Positions 16,885-24,715 of a DNA stretch of 64,000 bases are shown here, one piece after another. Every line of letters begins with the position of its first letter. Position 1 is the stretch's first letter. Position numbers and translations under genes: made by a program. Location of the stretch: contig NZ_QKYK01000003.1 of assembly GCF_003426815.1 (NCBI RefSeq), forward strand, positions 1-64,000, read 5' to 3'. Under the pieces are notes generated by a model that had not been told where the DNA came from, made no database searches, and was given only the letters and a program-made list of their open reading frames with translations. Origin of the DNA: Desertimonas flava (GTDB taxonomy: Bacteria; Actinomycetota; Acidimicrobiia; Acidimicrobiales; Ilumatobacteraceae).

Positions 16885-17456
16885 ACGGTCGGCACCGTGC
16901 CCGAACCCAGCAGGAGGCAACCAGAGCCGTCCCACGGCCTCGTAGCCGTGTCTCCGGCGATCGAAGCCCGCAGGTCGACGGCTGGGTTGGCCAGCTGCCT
17001 GAAGTCCGACAGGTTGAAGAGGAGCTTGCCTTTCGCACCACCGGACGAACCCAGCCGATCGAGGCGAGCCTTGGGTGCGACCGCCAGCTCATCGAGCCTG
17101 GCGAGGAACCAGCGTCCGGTGACTCGATCCTCAAGGACGTAGTAAGTGAGCAGGAAGCCCGGCGTTGACGGCCCGGCCATGCCTTTCCGAAATGACAGCT
17201 CGTCGAGGACGAACAAGTCCGCCTCGGGCACGTCAGGACGATGCATCGTCCACCGGGGACCGAGCGGCTGGAGCTTCGACTTCACTTCGATCACGAGACC
17301 GGGCATCCACAGGTCGAGGTGATCGAACGAGTCGAGGTTGTCGACAAGGCGGGGCGAGGCAAGCCACTGCTTCACCTGCTTCTCAGCGACCGATGCCTTC
17401 GCTCGGTCCGTCTCCCGTTGCTCCCTCGTTCGTCCGTACCTTTCCGGCGCTGTCAC
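16881..17456 (-). CDS. Putative PD-(D/E)xK nuclease-like protein
   Basis: A 191-residue soluble protein. AEKQVKQWLASP, then FDHLDLWMPGLVIEVKSKLQ (~residues 44-63) has the Asp...Glu-x-Lys pattern of the restriction-endonuclease-like fold, with the hydrophobic strand before EVKSK expected there. The remaining part (DLFVLDELSFRKG, LLTYYVLEDRVTGRWFLARLDE) alternates strands and helices. Family assignment rests on this motif only. GTG 17456 overlaps the stop of the gene before it, and its own stop overlaps the kinase start, so it is coupled on both sides. Confidence 0.6.
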   Translation of the reverse strand: MTAPERYGRTREQRETDRAKASVAEKQVKQWLASPRLVDNLDSFDHLDLWMPGLVIEVKSKLQPLGPRWTMHRPDVPEADLFVLDELSFRKGMAGPSTPGFLLTYYVLEDRVTGRWFLARLDELAVAPKARLDRLGSSGGAKGKLLFNLSDFRQLANPAVDLRASIAGDTATRPWDGSGCLLLGSGTVPTV

Positions 17457-18085
17457 GACGCCTGCCGGACGTACCGGTCGGCAACGTCGTTGGCCGTCGT
17501 GCCGGACGCATCGAGCGGCCGGCTGGACAGCTCGTTCAATGCCTGCAGGAAGTCGGCCCGGACCACGTAGCCGGCGCCCGTCTTCTCAGCGATGCCGGGC
17601 ACGCCTTCGGATCCGAGCAACACGTCCCGGTTGCCGTAGAAGACCTTGCGGCCGACACCAGCCGCACGACACCACGCCGAGACTGAGGGCTGGGGCTCTC
17701 GGTAGACGGCGTTGATCAGCGGGAGCGTGCGGACGAACGCCTTGGCGTACCTCGCAGAGTGGTGCCCGACCTCTGGGCCAGCTGGGGCTTCACCCCGGAC
17801 ACGCTCTCTCAGCTCCTGCCGGAACCTGAGGAACTCAAGGTGACGGTCCGGGTATCTCGACACGGACGGGCCTGGCCTTTCCAGCACCTTGGCTGCGAGC
17901 CGTTGGGCTGCCGGCCAGTGAGCGTTGAGGGTCCGCAGGGCGTCGATGTCACCCTTGAACACCTTCCAGTCTTCGTACGAGGCGAGGAACGTGCTGACTG
18001 TTCGCATGTCGCCATGTCCGGTGTTCCTGAACGAGCCCAGTGAGCCCTCAAGCCACTTGAGCGGCGAGTGAGCGGGCCGGTCCAT
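17453..18085 (-). CDS. Unknown protein, first of the pseudokinase operon
   Basis: A 210-residue, largely helical, basic protein with no recognised family. The C-terminal half (VSAWCRAAGVGRKVFYGNRD and EKTGAGYVVRADFLQALNEL) has a helix-turn-helix-like look, so nucleic-acid binding is possible. ATG 18085 is chosen because upstream codons to 18427 cross the ribbon-helix-helix gene and the hairpin. Its stop overlaps the GTG of the nuclease-like gene (GTGA). It heads a three-gene transcript with the nuclease-like and kinase-like genes. Confidence 0.65.
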   Translation of the reverse strand: MDRPAHSPLKWLEGSLGSFRNTGHGDMRTVSTFLASYEDWKVFKGDIDALRTLNAHWPAAQRLAAKVLERPGPSVSRYPDRHLEFLRFRQELRERVRGEAPAGPEVGHHSARYAKAFVRTLPLINAVYREPQPSVSAWCRAAGVGRKVFYGNRDVLLGSEGVPGIAEKTGAGYVVRADFLQALNELSSRPLDASGTTANDVADRYVRQAS

Positions 18086-18189
18086 CGGCACGGTTTTCGC
18101 TTTCGGGTGCCCGGTTCGGCGGTGACAACAGGAGGTAACCTGCGCTCGGGACTCGGGGTGTAGGATGAGGTGAAGAGAAATTGTGGTGG

Positions 18190-18215
18190 CAGGTCCGGTC
18201 GAGAGGCCGGACCTG
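18190..18215. terminator. 9-bp stem hairpin downstream of the RHH gene
   Basis: CAGGTCCGG (18190-18198) pairs with CCGGACCTG (18207-18215) around an 8-base loop. On the minus strand it follows the small RHH gene by 10 bases and precedes the unknown gene start by about 100. It could end part of the RHH transcript or be an operator for the downstream operon; there is no T-run right after the stem. Confidence 0.4.
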
Positions 18216-18225
18216 TTCGCCGGCC

Positions 18226-18384
18226 TCATTGACTTGCCTGCTCGGTAATCGAGCGCTGGATAAGCCGCCGTACGAATCGACTGATGGTCGAGTCGTCGGC
18301 TTGGGCCAGCCGTTCCAGTTGGGCCCTTTCTCCCGGCCGTATCCAAACTCGGATGGCCTCCGACGTTCGCTGGTCTGTTTGCAC
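18226..18384 (-). CDS. Small ribbon-helix-helix (CopG-like) DNA-binding protein
   Basis: A 52-residue protein with GTG start and a good ribosome site (AGGAG, 8 bases upstream). The strand TSEAIRVWIRPGERAQLERL and helices AQADDSTISRFVRRLIQRSI match a CopG/MetJ ribbon-helix-helix fold. Such proteins are dimeric repressors or plasmid copy/mobilisation factors. It stands just upstream of the unknown/nuclease/pseudokinase operon in the same direction, so it may regulate it. It is too short for most gene callers' thresholds. Confidence 0.7.
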   Translation of the reverse strand: MQTDQRTSEAIRVWIRPGERAQLERLAQADDSTISRFVRRLIQRSITEQASQ

Positions 18385-18549
18385 TGCCTGTCTCCTGACT
18401 AGAGGGATAGGACCGCCTCGGGTCCATAGAGGCCCCCTGCGGTGGCAGGCGTGAACACAGCCATCAGCGAATATTTCTCAGATATCCCCTGCTAGATGGA
18501 TGGGAATTTTCTTGTGTTGAGGGCAGGGGTGTCAGCGTCGTGCGGCTCG

Positions 18550-20172
18550 TCACCAGCCGGACACGAGCAGCTGCTCGGCGTCCTCTTCCCGGTCGTGCGG
18601 CCATGGTTCGACTGAGGCCCAGCGATGTTCTATGACCTCGCCCGTCTCTGGGTCGACGACGCCGAGGATCCCTCGGCCTGGCCGGTCGTCAGGGAGGTTC
18701 AGCCGGCTGCGACAACGGCCGCAGCACCAGGACTCCGGTTCGGTGAGTCCGTCACACGAGCTGCACCCCCTGAACACCTCGCCGGTAGATCGGTCGACGT
18801 ATCGGACGTCGCATCCATCGATTTCCATCTCCAACGTGGAGTCGATTCGGAGGGCGTCCAGATCCAGCAGAACGGCACCGTTCGTGCCGATGATCTTCCC
18901 GTTGGTGAACGGTCCGTCGCATGGCCTCAGAGGCGCCTGTGTGGCCGTGTGCGAGGCGGCAGCACGGTCAGCCGACTGTGGAGCCGGGGACGTGCTCGGT
19001 GGACTCTGAGGCCCGTCAGGAAAGGTGTCGGATCCGTCCGATTCTTGAGCCCATTCGCCTTCCGTACCGAGGCGTTGCGTCCAGGACTCACGCTCCCGTT
19101 CGATCTGGGCATCACGGCGACGGTGACGCTCTAGCGGCGTCACCTCACCGATGGCTGCGATCTGGTCGAGGACGTCCGGAAGGTTGGGCACGGGTCGGTA
19201 CGTTTGCCCTTCTTTGACAAGGACGGCTGGCCAGTCTTCCGTTCTAAGCATCTGCTTCGCCATCCTGTGGAAGGTGGGCTTCGAGACTTTGGCTCCGGCC
19301 TGGATCTGTTGTGCTGTCCGAGCCTCGGGCTCTGCCAGCAGAAACGTCAGGATTGCTTGGCCGGACTTGCCGAGTGCCGTCCGGTGGAACGCCGGGTGCC
19401 CTTGAAGAGTCTCATAAGGACCACACTGCATACTAAGCCTAGAGACCGGGGAGACAGTGGAAGGAGGAGGGCCGGCCGAAGCAGGGCTTCGGTCCGGGGA
19501 ATCCTGGTCTTGCCAGGCCGTGATCTTTGGGGCATGGACTGGGCATCTGATCAGGTAGGAGGGTGCGAAAGCACCTCTTGCTGGTCTGGTCTGCTTCAGG
19601 TAACCGAGCGCCTGGAGCCTTCCGAGCGACAGGCGTATGGCTCTGCTCCGGTATCCGCTCGCCATCTCCAGCTGCCGGATCGACACGGGGAGTTCGATCG
19701 ACGGCCGGTTGAGCGTGTGGGCCAGACGGATCACGGTCTCGAGAATCTGGCGGTCGGTTTGGCGGTCCAGGTCGGCGGAAGCTTGGGCGGCTTCCAGGTA
19801 TTCGACTGTCTGGCCGACCGTGAGGGTCGGCCGATCGGCTACGACTTCGTTGGCCAGCCGTTGGGCGAGGGTCTGGCGAGGCCGTTTGCCTGTTCTTCGT
19901 GCCGTGACCGCAGCCCTCAGCTCGGCGGCCGAGCCGTCGCCTTCGAGCTGGTCGAAGCGTTCGTCGCACCAGCGGTCGACTGCTCGGGTGTCAGCTCCGA
20001 GGTACAGCATCCAGCGGGCGGCGTTGAGCGTCGCCTTCCCGTGTGCCCCGTGGTCGGTGTCATCGAGTCGTCTCGACACGCACGGTGGCAGCAGGAAGGT
20101 CGGGTGCTCGTTCTCGACGAGCCGTGTCGGCTCGGCGTCAGGCGACGGTGTGTCGCTGCTCTCAGTTGTCAT
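18550..20172 (-). CDS. Replication- or regulation-type protein with two winged helices and a zinc ribbon
   Basis: A protein of about 540 residues. Two winged-helix-like regions are visible: one near residues 140-215 (ILETVIRLAHTLNRP, then SIRQLEMASGYRSRAIRLSL), the other near 270-340 (GQAILTFLLAEPEARTAQQI, then KVSKPTFHRMAKQML). The C-terminus has a CSSCDGL...WCCGRCRSRL zinc-ribbon pattern. Linkers are Pro/Ser rich. This arrangement resembles replication initiators or accessory proteins of actinobacterial plasmids and islands, but no family is certain. The start is unclear: ATG 20172 gives the best codon pattern; the frame is open to 20232. Confidence 0.68.
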   Translation of the reverse strand: MTTESSDTPSPDAEPTRLVENEHPTFLLPPCVSRRLDDTDHGAHGKATLNAARWMLYLGADTRAVDRWCDERFDQLEGDGSAAELRAAVTARRTGKRPRQTLAQRLANEVVADRPTLTVGQTVEYLEAAQASADLDRQTDRQILETVIRLAHTLNRPSIELPVSIRQLEMASGYRSRAIRLSLGRLQALGYLKQTRPARGAFAPSYLIRCPVHAPKITAWQDQDSPDRSPASAGPPPSTVSPVSRLSMQCGPYETLQGHPAFHRTALGKSGQAILTFLLAEPEARTAQQIQAGAKVSKPTFHRMAKQMLRTEDWPAVLVKEGQTYRPVPNLPDVLDQIAAIGEVTPLERHRRRDAQIERERESWTQRLGTEGEWAQESDGSDTFPDGPQSPPSTSPAPQSADRAAASHTATQAPLRPCDGPFTNGKIIGTNGAVLLDLDALRIDSTLEMEIDGCDVRYVDRSTGEVFRGCSSCDGLTEPESWCCGRCRSRLNLPDDRPGRGILGVVDPETGEVIEHRWASVEPWPHDREEDAEQLLVSGW

Positions 20173-20377
20173 GGTGCCGGGGCCGGTGAGACGTGAGTGC
20201 GATGAGAGGCGGTTCCCCGGAGCCATGGGCAACAGCCAAGGCTCCGTGAGCGATCACCCGATCGTCGGCCAGCGTCGGCCGGACGGATGCGAGCTGGCGA
20301 AGCGTCGAGAGGCGGTCCCTCGGAACCAGGAGTCGAATGCACTGGTGATCCGGCCGGTGTCCGGTGACGTCCTGACG

Positions 20378-20545
20378 TCATGCGGATGGCGTTGCTTCGG
20401 CCAGGTGGGCGCCGACAAGGCGCCGAACCAGACCGGCCTGTGTCAGTCCTGCCGATTCGGCAGCCTGGCGGAGCTCTTGTCGTTCGTCCTCGGTGAACCG
20501 AATGAGGATCGGCCGGTCCTTGAGTTGCCGTTCTGCTGTGGTCAT
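20378..20545 (-). CDS. Small ribbon-helix-helix protein
   Basis: A 55-residue protein. DRPILIRFTEDERQELRQAA followed by ESAGLTQAGLVRRLVGAHLA is a clear RHH pattern of the Arc/CopG kind. ATG 20545 has GGAAGG about 9 bases upstream; longer in-frame starts up to 20728 lack sense. It probably binds DNA as a dimer, perhaps controlling the large protein that follows in the same direction. Confidence 0.72.
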   Translation of the reverse strand: MTTAERQLKDRPILIRFTEDERQELRQAAESAGLTQAGLVRRLVGAHLAEATPSA

Positions 20546-20838
20546 GTCGTCACCTTCCGGGTTGAGGAACCGATATCGATCAGTCCCCCTTGTACGGCGG
20601 CAACGGCCGGGACACAGAAGCACCCGAAAGAAGTCTGAGGAGCAGGACCAGAGCGACCTCAGTCGGCACCTGCGGCAACTGCCATGCACCCGATCAGGGC
20701 AGCCCAACGGGACGCACGGCCCTAGCACTCGCTCGCCGGCCGATACTGTTCCCCAAACTGTTACCGACAGTTACATCTAGCAGGCTGAACGGGCATCTCA
20801 GGACACACGAACGTCGTTCTCTCGGCGTTCCCGAACGT

Positions 20839-21513
20839 CTAGGTGTCGGCCGCTCTCGCCTTGAGAGCCTGGTGGACCGTAGAGCCGTGCCACGCCTTGC
20901 CTGCACCGCTCAGAATGCCTTCGGCGTTCAGTGTCTCGGCTATCTGTCGGTACGTCATCCCTGCCTCTCGAAGCGTCGTCAGCCGTTCCATCGTGGAGTC
21001 TGGGATCATCCGGGGACGCCCGAGCTTCACGCCTTGAGCTCTCAGCTCGGCCAGTGCGTCCTTGGTTCTCTGCCCGATAAGCCGTCGTTCGAACTGGGCG
21101 AACGTGGCCAACACGGACGCCATCAGCTCTCCCTGCGGTGTCGACGTGTCGACTCCGAGGTCTAGAGCTATGAGTGTCCAGCCGTCCCGTCGTGACCGTT
21201 CCATCAGGCCGGCGAAGTCGAGCAGGGATCTGCTCAGACGGTCGAGCTTCGAGACGATCAGGCCATCAGCCTGACCGGACTCGACAGCCTCTAGCGCCAT
21301 CGCTAGGCCTGGTCTGTTTGCAAGCGTCCGTGCCGATGCTGCGTCCTCGTAGACAGCCACGAGCCTGACGCCTCGCCGGTCGCACTCGTCACGGATAGCC
21401 GCCCGCTGTGCGTCTAGGCCGAGACCCGACGAGCACTGTTCAGCCGTCGAGACCCGGACATAGCCGACGAGGGCCGAGGAATCTCCCCGACCCTCGGTCG
21501 TTCTTGGTTTCAT
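20839..21513 (-). CDS. Serine recombinase (resolvase/invertase family)
   Basis: A 224-residue small serine recombinase. The nucleophile is in GYVRVSTAEQ near residue 20, the catalytic arginines in SKLDRLSRS and FERRLIGQRT, and a C-terminal helix-turn-helix in TTLREAGMTYRQIAETLNAEG. Length is slightly above classic Tn3 resolvases (about 185). ATG 21513 has AAAGGA 11 bases upstream. In this element it may resolve dimers or invert a segment; no obvious inverted recombination sites were seen nearby. Confidence 0.92.
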   Translation of the reverse strand: MKPRTTEGRGDSSALVGYVRVSTAEQCSSGLGLDAQRAAIRDECDRRGVRLVAVYEDAASARTLANRPGLAMALEAVESGQADGLIVSKLDRLSRSLLDFAGLMERSRRDGWTLIALDLGVDTSTPQGELMASVLATFAQFERRLIGQRTKDALAELRAQGVKLGRPRMIPDSTMERLTTLREAGMTYRQIAETLNAEGILSGAGKAWHGSTVHQALKARAADT

Positions 21514-21606
21514 TTGGTTGAGGTTCCTTTCGGGCCGGCCCGCAACTCGGGCCGGCGTCATGTTTCACGATCCTGGACGATCCAGGGTCGGCTTTCCAGG
21601 GTTCGG

Positions 21607-22029
21607 TCAGGCGGCGTCGGGCAGCAGCTCACGTACGAGTTGCACCGTGTACTCGACGTACTGGCTGGACAGACCGATGGTGTCGGCCACTCGGGACGGG
21701 CGACGCCCGTCGATCACGACCATGTCGTAGATCTCCTTCTGGCCGTTGGTGATCGAGGAACACGCATGGGCTCGCTCCCGATGTCCGAAGAGGGCGAGAT
21801 CGACGGCGTGGGCCACGTCGTTCCGATGCACGTCGTAGGCGAGGGCCGTTTGATCGATCGTCCACCCTCGCACCACAACGGCGTCGACCAGCTCGGCCTG
21901 CTCGTCGTCGAGGATGACGTCGTCGAACGAACTCGGGCGGTAGCCGACTCGGGCGGCCACCTCGATGAAAGACTCGAGCAGCGTCTCGCTGTCGATGTCG
22001 CTGTGCTGGGATGTAGTGAAAGTAGGCAT
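21607..22029 (-). CDS. Small helical protein with sigma-70 region 4-like HTH
   Basis: A 140-residue acidic, helical protein. The N-terminal part (TLLESFIEVAARVGYRPSSF) is unassigned. The C-terminal segment EIYDMVVIDGRRPSRVADTI, then GLSSQYVEYTVQLVRELL, looks like a helix-turn-helix of the sigma region 4 or KorB type. A possible promoter lies just upstream (22039-22065), so the transcript would have almost no leader. It may be a regulator of the recombinase gene 93 bases downstream in the same direction. Confidence 0.6.
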   Translation of the reverse strand: MPTFTTSQHSDIDSETLLESFIEVAARVGYRPSSFDDVILDDEQAELVDAVVVRGWTIDQTALAYDVHRNDVAHAVDLALFGHRERAHACSSITNGQKEIYDMVVIDGRRPSRVADTIGLSSQYVEYTVQLVRELLPDAA

Positions 22030-22038
22030 AGGGCTATT

Positions 22039-22065
22039 TCAATACAAGACGGTGAACAGAGTCAA
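22039..22065 (-). promoter_or_regulatory. Possible promoter of the HTH protein
   Basis: On the minus strand TTGACT (22065-22060) is followed after 15 bases by TATTGA (22044-22039), ending 9 bases before the ATG at 22029. The surrounding 60 bases are AT-rich compared with the rest of the element. Spacing is short, and an overlapping TGAAAT at 18 bases is an alternative -10. Confidence 0.4.
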
Positions 22066-22549
22066 GAGAAATCTTGAAAACGGTCGTATACAGGACAGAC
22101 CGGTCCTTTGGCCGGGCTGGATCCCTGCCCGATGGCAAGGTGCGACAGCCGAGCGTCGGGGCAGCAACGGCCTACCCGGCAAGCCGCTCCGACCGAAGCC
22201 CCGTCGAGCAGCCCGAGCGTCCAGCGTGTTCCGGCCGCCCCACGGCCGAGACGCCTGCACGACCATGGCCAGTCCCGTAGCCAGGCTCCGCTCCCTCTTG
22301 GGTGTTCCTTATGTCAGGCACTCCCGGGCCGTCGACGACGGCCGTCCTCTATCGAGCGACCTGGCCAGGCCCGCCCGACACGGCCAGCTGTCTGCCCCGC
22401 CGACACGGGCGAGGGCTCACGGGACCGAACGAAATGAAGGGGGTATGGGGGGTCCGAGGATCTGGGCGGGACCAGGAAGAGGGGGGTTGATAAAGGACGG
22501 TGGATAGATATAAGGAAGGGTCGCTCAGACCGTAGAGAACAGACATTTC
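22066..22549. other. Largest gene-free stretch inside the element
   Basis: About 480 bases without a convincing gene on either strand. The small frames here lack ribosome sites and family sense. The right part is purine-rich on the plus strand (22436-22520) and contains a possible plus-strand promoter (22487-22514). Together with the AT-rich left edge this could be a control or origin region; no iterons were found by eye. Confidence 0.4.
22487..22514 (+). promoter_or_regulatory. Possible plus-strand promoter
   Basis: TTGATA (22487-22492), 16 bases, TATAAG (22509-22514), within a purine-rich strand. It would read antisense through the small gene at 22550-22750 towards the connector-like gene at 22920, giving a leader of about 400 bases. 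Confidence 0.35.
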
Positions 22550-22750
22550 TCAGTAGTGCATCGAGGGCAGGACGGCCAGCGCCTGGCCCGGTGTCCGATG
22601 CTCAGCCAGCTTCCGTCTGGCGGTGTCGAGGGCTTCCGCATCGAGCGGGCATGGCATGCCGTTGTCAGCGGCTTCGATCGCCCGGTACTCGTCGAGGGTC
22701 AGAGCGTGGTCTTCGGGGCGGAGCTTCTTGGTGGCGGTTGCGGTCTTCAC
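22550..22750 (-). CDS. Small protein of unknown function
   Basis: A 66-residue protein (KTATATKKLRPEDHALTLDE near the start, then a Cys-containing turn GMPCPLDAEAL and a helix DTARRKLAEHRTPGQAL). GTG 22750 follows GGGGG by about 6 bases. Codon use is like its neighbours. No family is recognised. A possible plus-strand promoter reads across it. Confidence 0.5.
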   Translation of the reverse strand: MKTATATKKLRPEDHALTLDEYRAIEAADNGMPCPLDAEALDTARRKLAEHRTPGQALAVLPSMHY

Positions 22751-22919
22751 GACCGACCCCCGGGGTCCGTCTCGTCGGCCGTGGGGGTCATGGTGTCCGG
22801 CAAGTTGCCGGAAGCTGCACGCCCCAGGAGATCCCGTTGCTGTCCTCTCGCTTTCCCACCGCCCCCGGTGACCCGACTCGCCCGTCTCTGCCGAGCGCCA
22901 CGACCGACAGGCCCAGCCG

Positions 22920-23840
22920 ATGACCAGCACCGTCACCGTGGCGATGGGCGATCTGGTCGACCGGGCACTCCAAGAGATCCAGGCGTACAACGAGGTCGGC
23001 AGGGCCGTGGTCCGCACCGAGGCCTGGGGGCCGACCGACACCACCTGCACGCTGTCCAGCCCGGAGTCCGTGAACGTCTCGGACGTCATCGAGTTCGGCA
23101 ACGAACTCGTGCTGGTCTCAGGCAAGTCCAGCGACCCGACCCCGATCTTCACGGTGTCTCGTGGGTACTACGGCACCACCGCACAGTCGCACAACTCCAA
23201 CGATCCCGGCTTGGTGAACCCTCAGTGGAACCGCCAGCGTGTCGCCGGGGCCGTCAAGCGTTCGTTCGCCCGGATGGAAGCACTCGGCATCCGGCTGGTT
23301 CTGACGGAGACGCTGGCAGCGATCTCCGATCCCGGCGCCACCGTCGAGAGTTGGCCACGCCAGATCCTTGAGGTTCCGGCTGGTACCCGGTCGGTGCTCT
23401 CGGTGAAGCAGGACTTGTATGAGATCCCGAACTGGGAGTTCCTCGGCAACGTCGACAGCACCATCCACACCTCGGGCAGGATCGTTCGAATGCCTCGGGG
23501 CGTGGCCGAAGGCGACGAGTTCCAGGTGACCTACCGAATGCCGTACCGATGGTCCAGTCACCCGGACGAGCCGACTGAGGCGGCCACGATCCAGATCCCC
23601 GAAGGAGCCGAGGACGTTCCGCCCGCCTATGCAGCAGCGTGGCTCTCGTCTCGGCGGGAGATCTCTCGAATGGAGATCGACCGGCTGACTGAGTGGCAGC
23701 AGGGCGAGGCTCAACGAGGCGGGGTGTCGACGAGTGCACAGCGTGCCCTGTGGCAGGAGGTGTACCGACTCATCGACGAAGCCTCTCGTCTCGAACCGGA
23801 ACCGAACCGACGCCCGCTCGTGCGGCGGGCACGGAGGTAG
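22920..23840 (+). CDS. Phage head-tail connector/adaptor-like protein
   Basis: A 306-residue protein. The segment VSDVIEFGNELVLVSGKSSD, then FTVSRGYYGTTAQSHNSNDP followed by VNPQWNRQRVAGAVKRSF, is the pattern of actinophage structural proteins encoded next to the portal: a small beta motif with RGxxGTTAxxH and a helix starting at the VNPxW/F strand. The C-terminal third is helical (RREISRMEIDRLTEWQQGEA). No portal, capsid or terminase gene is present in the element, so it is either a remnant or a satellite gene that acts on a helper's particles. ATG 22920 lacks a strong ribosome site. Confidence 0.6.
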   Translation: MTSTVTVAMGDLVDRALQEIQAYNEVGRAVVRTEAWGPTDTTCTLSSPESVNVSDVIEFGNELVLVSGKSSDPTPIFTVSRGYYGTTAQSHNSNDPGLVNPQWNRQRVAGAVKRSFARMEALGIRLVLTETLAAISDPGATVESWPRQILEVPAGTRSVLSVKQDLYEIPNWEFLGNVDSTIHTSGRIVRMPRGVAEGDEFQVTYRMPYRWSSHPDEPTEAATIQIPEGAEDVPPAYAAAWLSSRREISRMEIDRLTEWQQGEAQRGGVSTSAQRALWQEVYRLIDEASRLEPEPNRRPLVRRARR

Positions 23841-23842
23841 CT

Positions 23843-24061
23843 ATGACCGATCGTGCTCAGTCCGGATCCGATAGCCGATCGCCTTCCCGGTTCACCGATG
23901 AGCTGATCACGTACCTCCGTCCGGAAGATGGAGCGGCCATCCGGGCGCTTGCCGAGCGGGAAGGGCTCAACGTGTCGGCTGCGATCAGACGGATCCTCGT
24001 CCGACACCTTCGGGGCGAGGTCGACCACACGGCACTTGCTCAGTCTCGGTCCTTCGAATAG
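23843..24061 (+). CDS. Small ribbon-helix-helix protein
   Basis: A 72-residue protein with a GGAGG ribosome site 6 bases before its ATG, two bases after the connector-like stop. After a Ser-rich start, FTDELITYLRPEDGAAIRAL and AEREGLNVSAAIRRILVRHL form an RHH motif. It is the third such protein in the element and the only one on the plus strand. Confidence 0.7.
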   Translation: MTDRAQSGSDSRSPSRFTDELITYLRPEDGAAIRALAEREGLNVSAAIRRILVRHLRGEVDHTALAQSRSFE

Positions 24062-24316
24062 CGTTCGAAGACTGTCGGATCGTCGGGCGGCATCGTCGGC
24101 GGGGCGGTGCGAGGCTCTGCCCCCGTCCCGCCGGCACCTTCTCGTCAGGGCGGCACCGAGCACTGGCTACGGTTGTTGGCACCGCTGTCGTCTACTCCAC
24201 CGGGTGGCTGACGGCGGCTAGCCGGCGGGGGCCATCACCCAAGGCCCTGCCGGCACGTGCCCGGTGGACGGTCAACTACTCTCGGTCTGCGGTGGGCTGA
24301 ACCGCAGGGGGATGGG

Positions 24317-24517
24317 ATGACCGCAGACAACAGCGGCAAGCGTTGGAGTGCCGACGAGGTAGCCAGGCTCAAGGATCTGGCCAAAGAGAACACTCCAACT
24401 CGGGTGATCGGGCTCAAGCTCGGCCGGACGGAGGACGCCGTCCAGAGCAAGGCGAGCAGTGAGGGCATCAGCCTCAAGCCGACGAACCAGGCGCCGTACA
24501 ACCGGCGGACGAAGTGA
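24317..24517 (+). CDS. Small SANT/Myb-like helix-turn-helix protein
   Basis: A 66-residue protein. KRWSADEVARLKDLAKENTP, RVIGLKLGRTEDAVQSKASS and EGISLKP match the small SANT/GcrA-like HTH proteins often found in phages and islands (W..eEv..L..L...g.....IA..LgRt..AV.sKa...gi). ATG 24317 follows GGGG closely. It overlaps the next small gene by 4 bases (GTGA). Confidence 0.7.
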   Translation: MTADNSGKRWSADEVARLKDLAKENTPTRVIGLKLGRTEDAVQSKASSEGISLKPTNQAPYNRRTK

Positions 24518-24657
24518 AGGGATTCGGGCGCAAGCCCAGCCTGAAACGTGCTCTCGGCATCACCAGCGCCAAGCGGAAGATTGCACGTGCCACGGGGATC
24601 CCGACCACGAAGTCGGGACGAAAGCGGAAGGTTCGTCGGACGTTCGGACTCCGCTGA
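24514..24657 (+). CDS. Very small basic protein
   Basis: A 47-residue protein of extreme positive charge (KGFGRKPSLKRALGITSAKR, GRKRKVRRTFGLR). The start GTG overlaps the stop of the SANT-like gene, which argues for real translation. Small basic proteins opening with GFGRKPSLKR-type sequences are seen on plasmids and phages; nucleic-acid binding is likely. It is below usual length cut-offs. Confidence 0.6.
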   Translation: MKGFGRKPSLKRALGITSAKRKIARATGIPTTKSGRKRKVRRTFGLR

Positions 24658-24715
24658 GGCTCCCGCCGTGTCCCAACCGTGTCCACGGCACGACGCCGTC
24701 TAGCCTGCCGTTTCC

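Noticed and set aside
20756..20772. AACTGT-5-ACAGTT inverted repeat as a recombination site of the serine recombinase
   Set aside because: Only 6-bp arms; no second copy was found nearby, so it is too weak to report as a site.
24062..24316. Short frames in the 255-base gap after the third RHH gene
   Set aside because: Only Pro/Gly-rich frames under 35 codons without ribosome sites; treated as intergenic.
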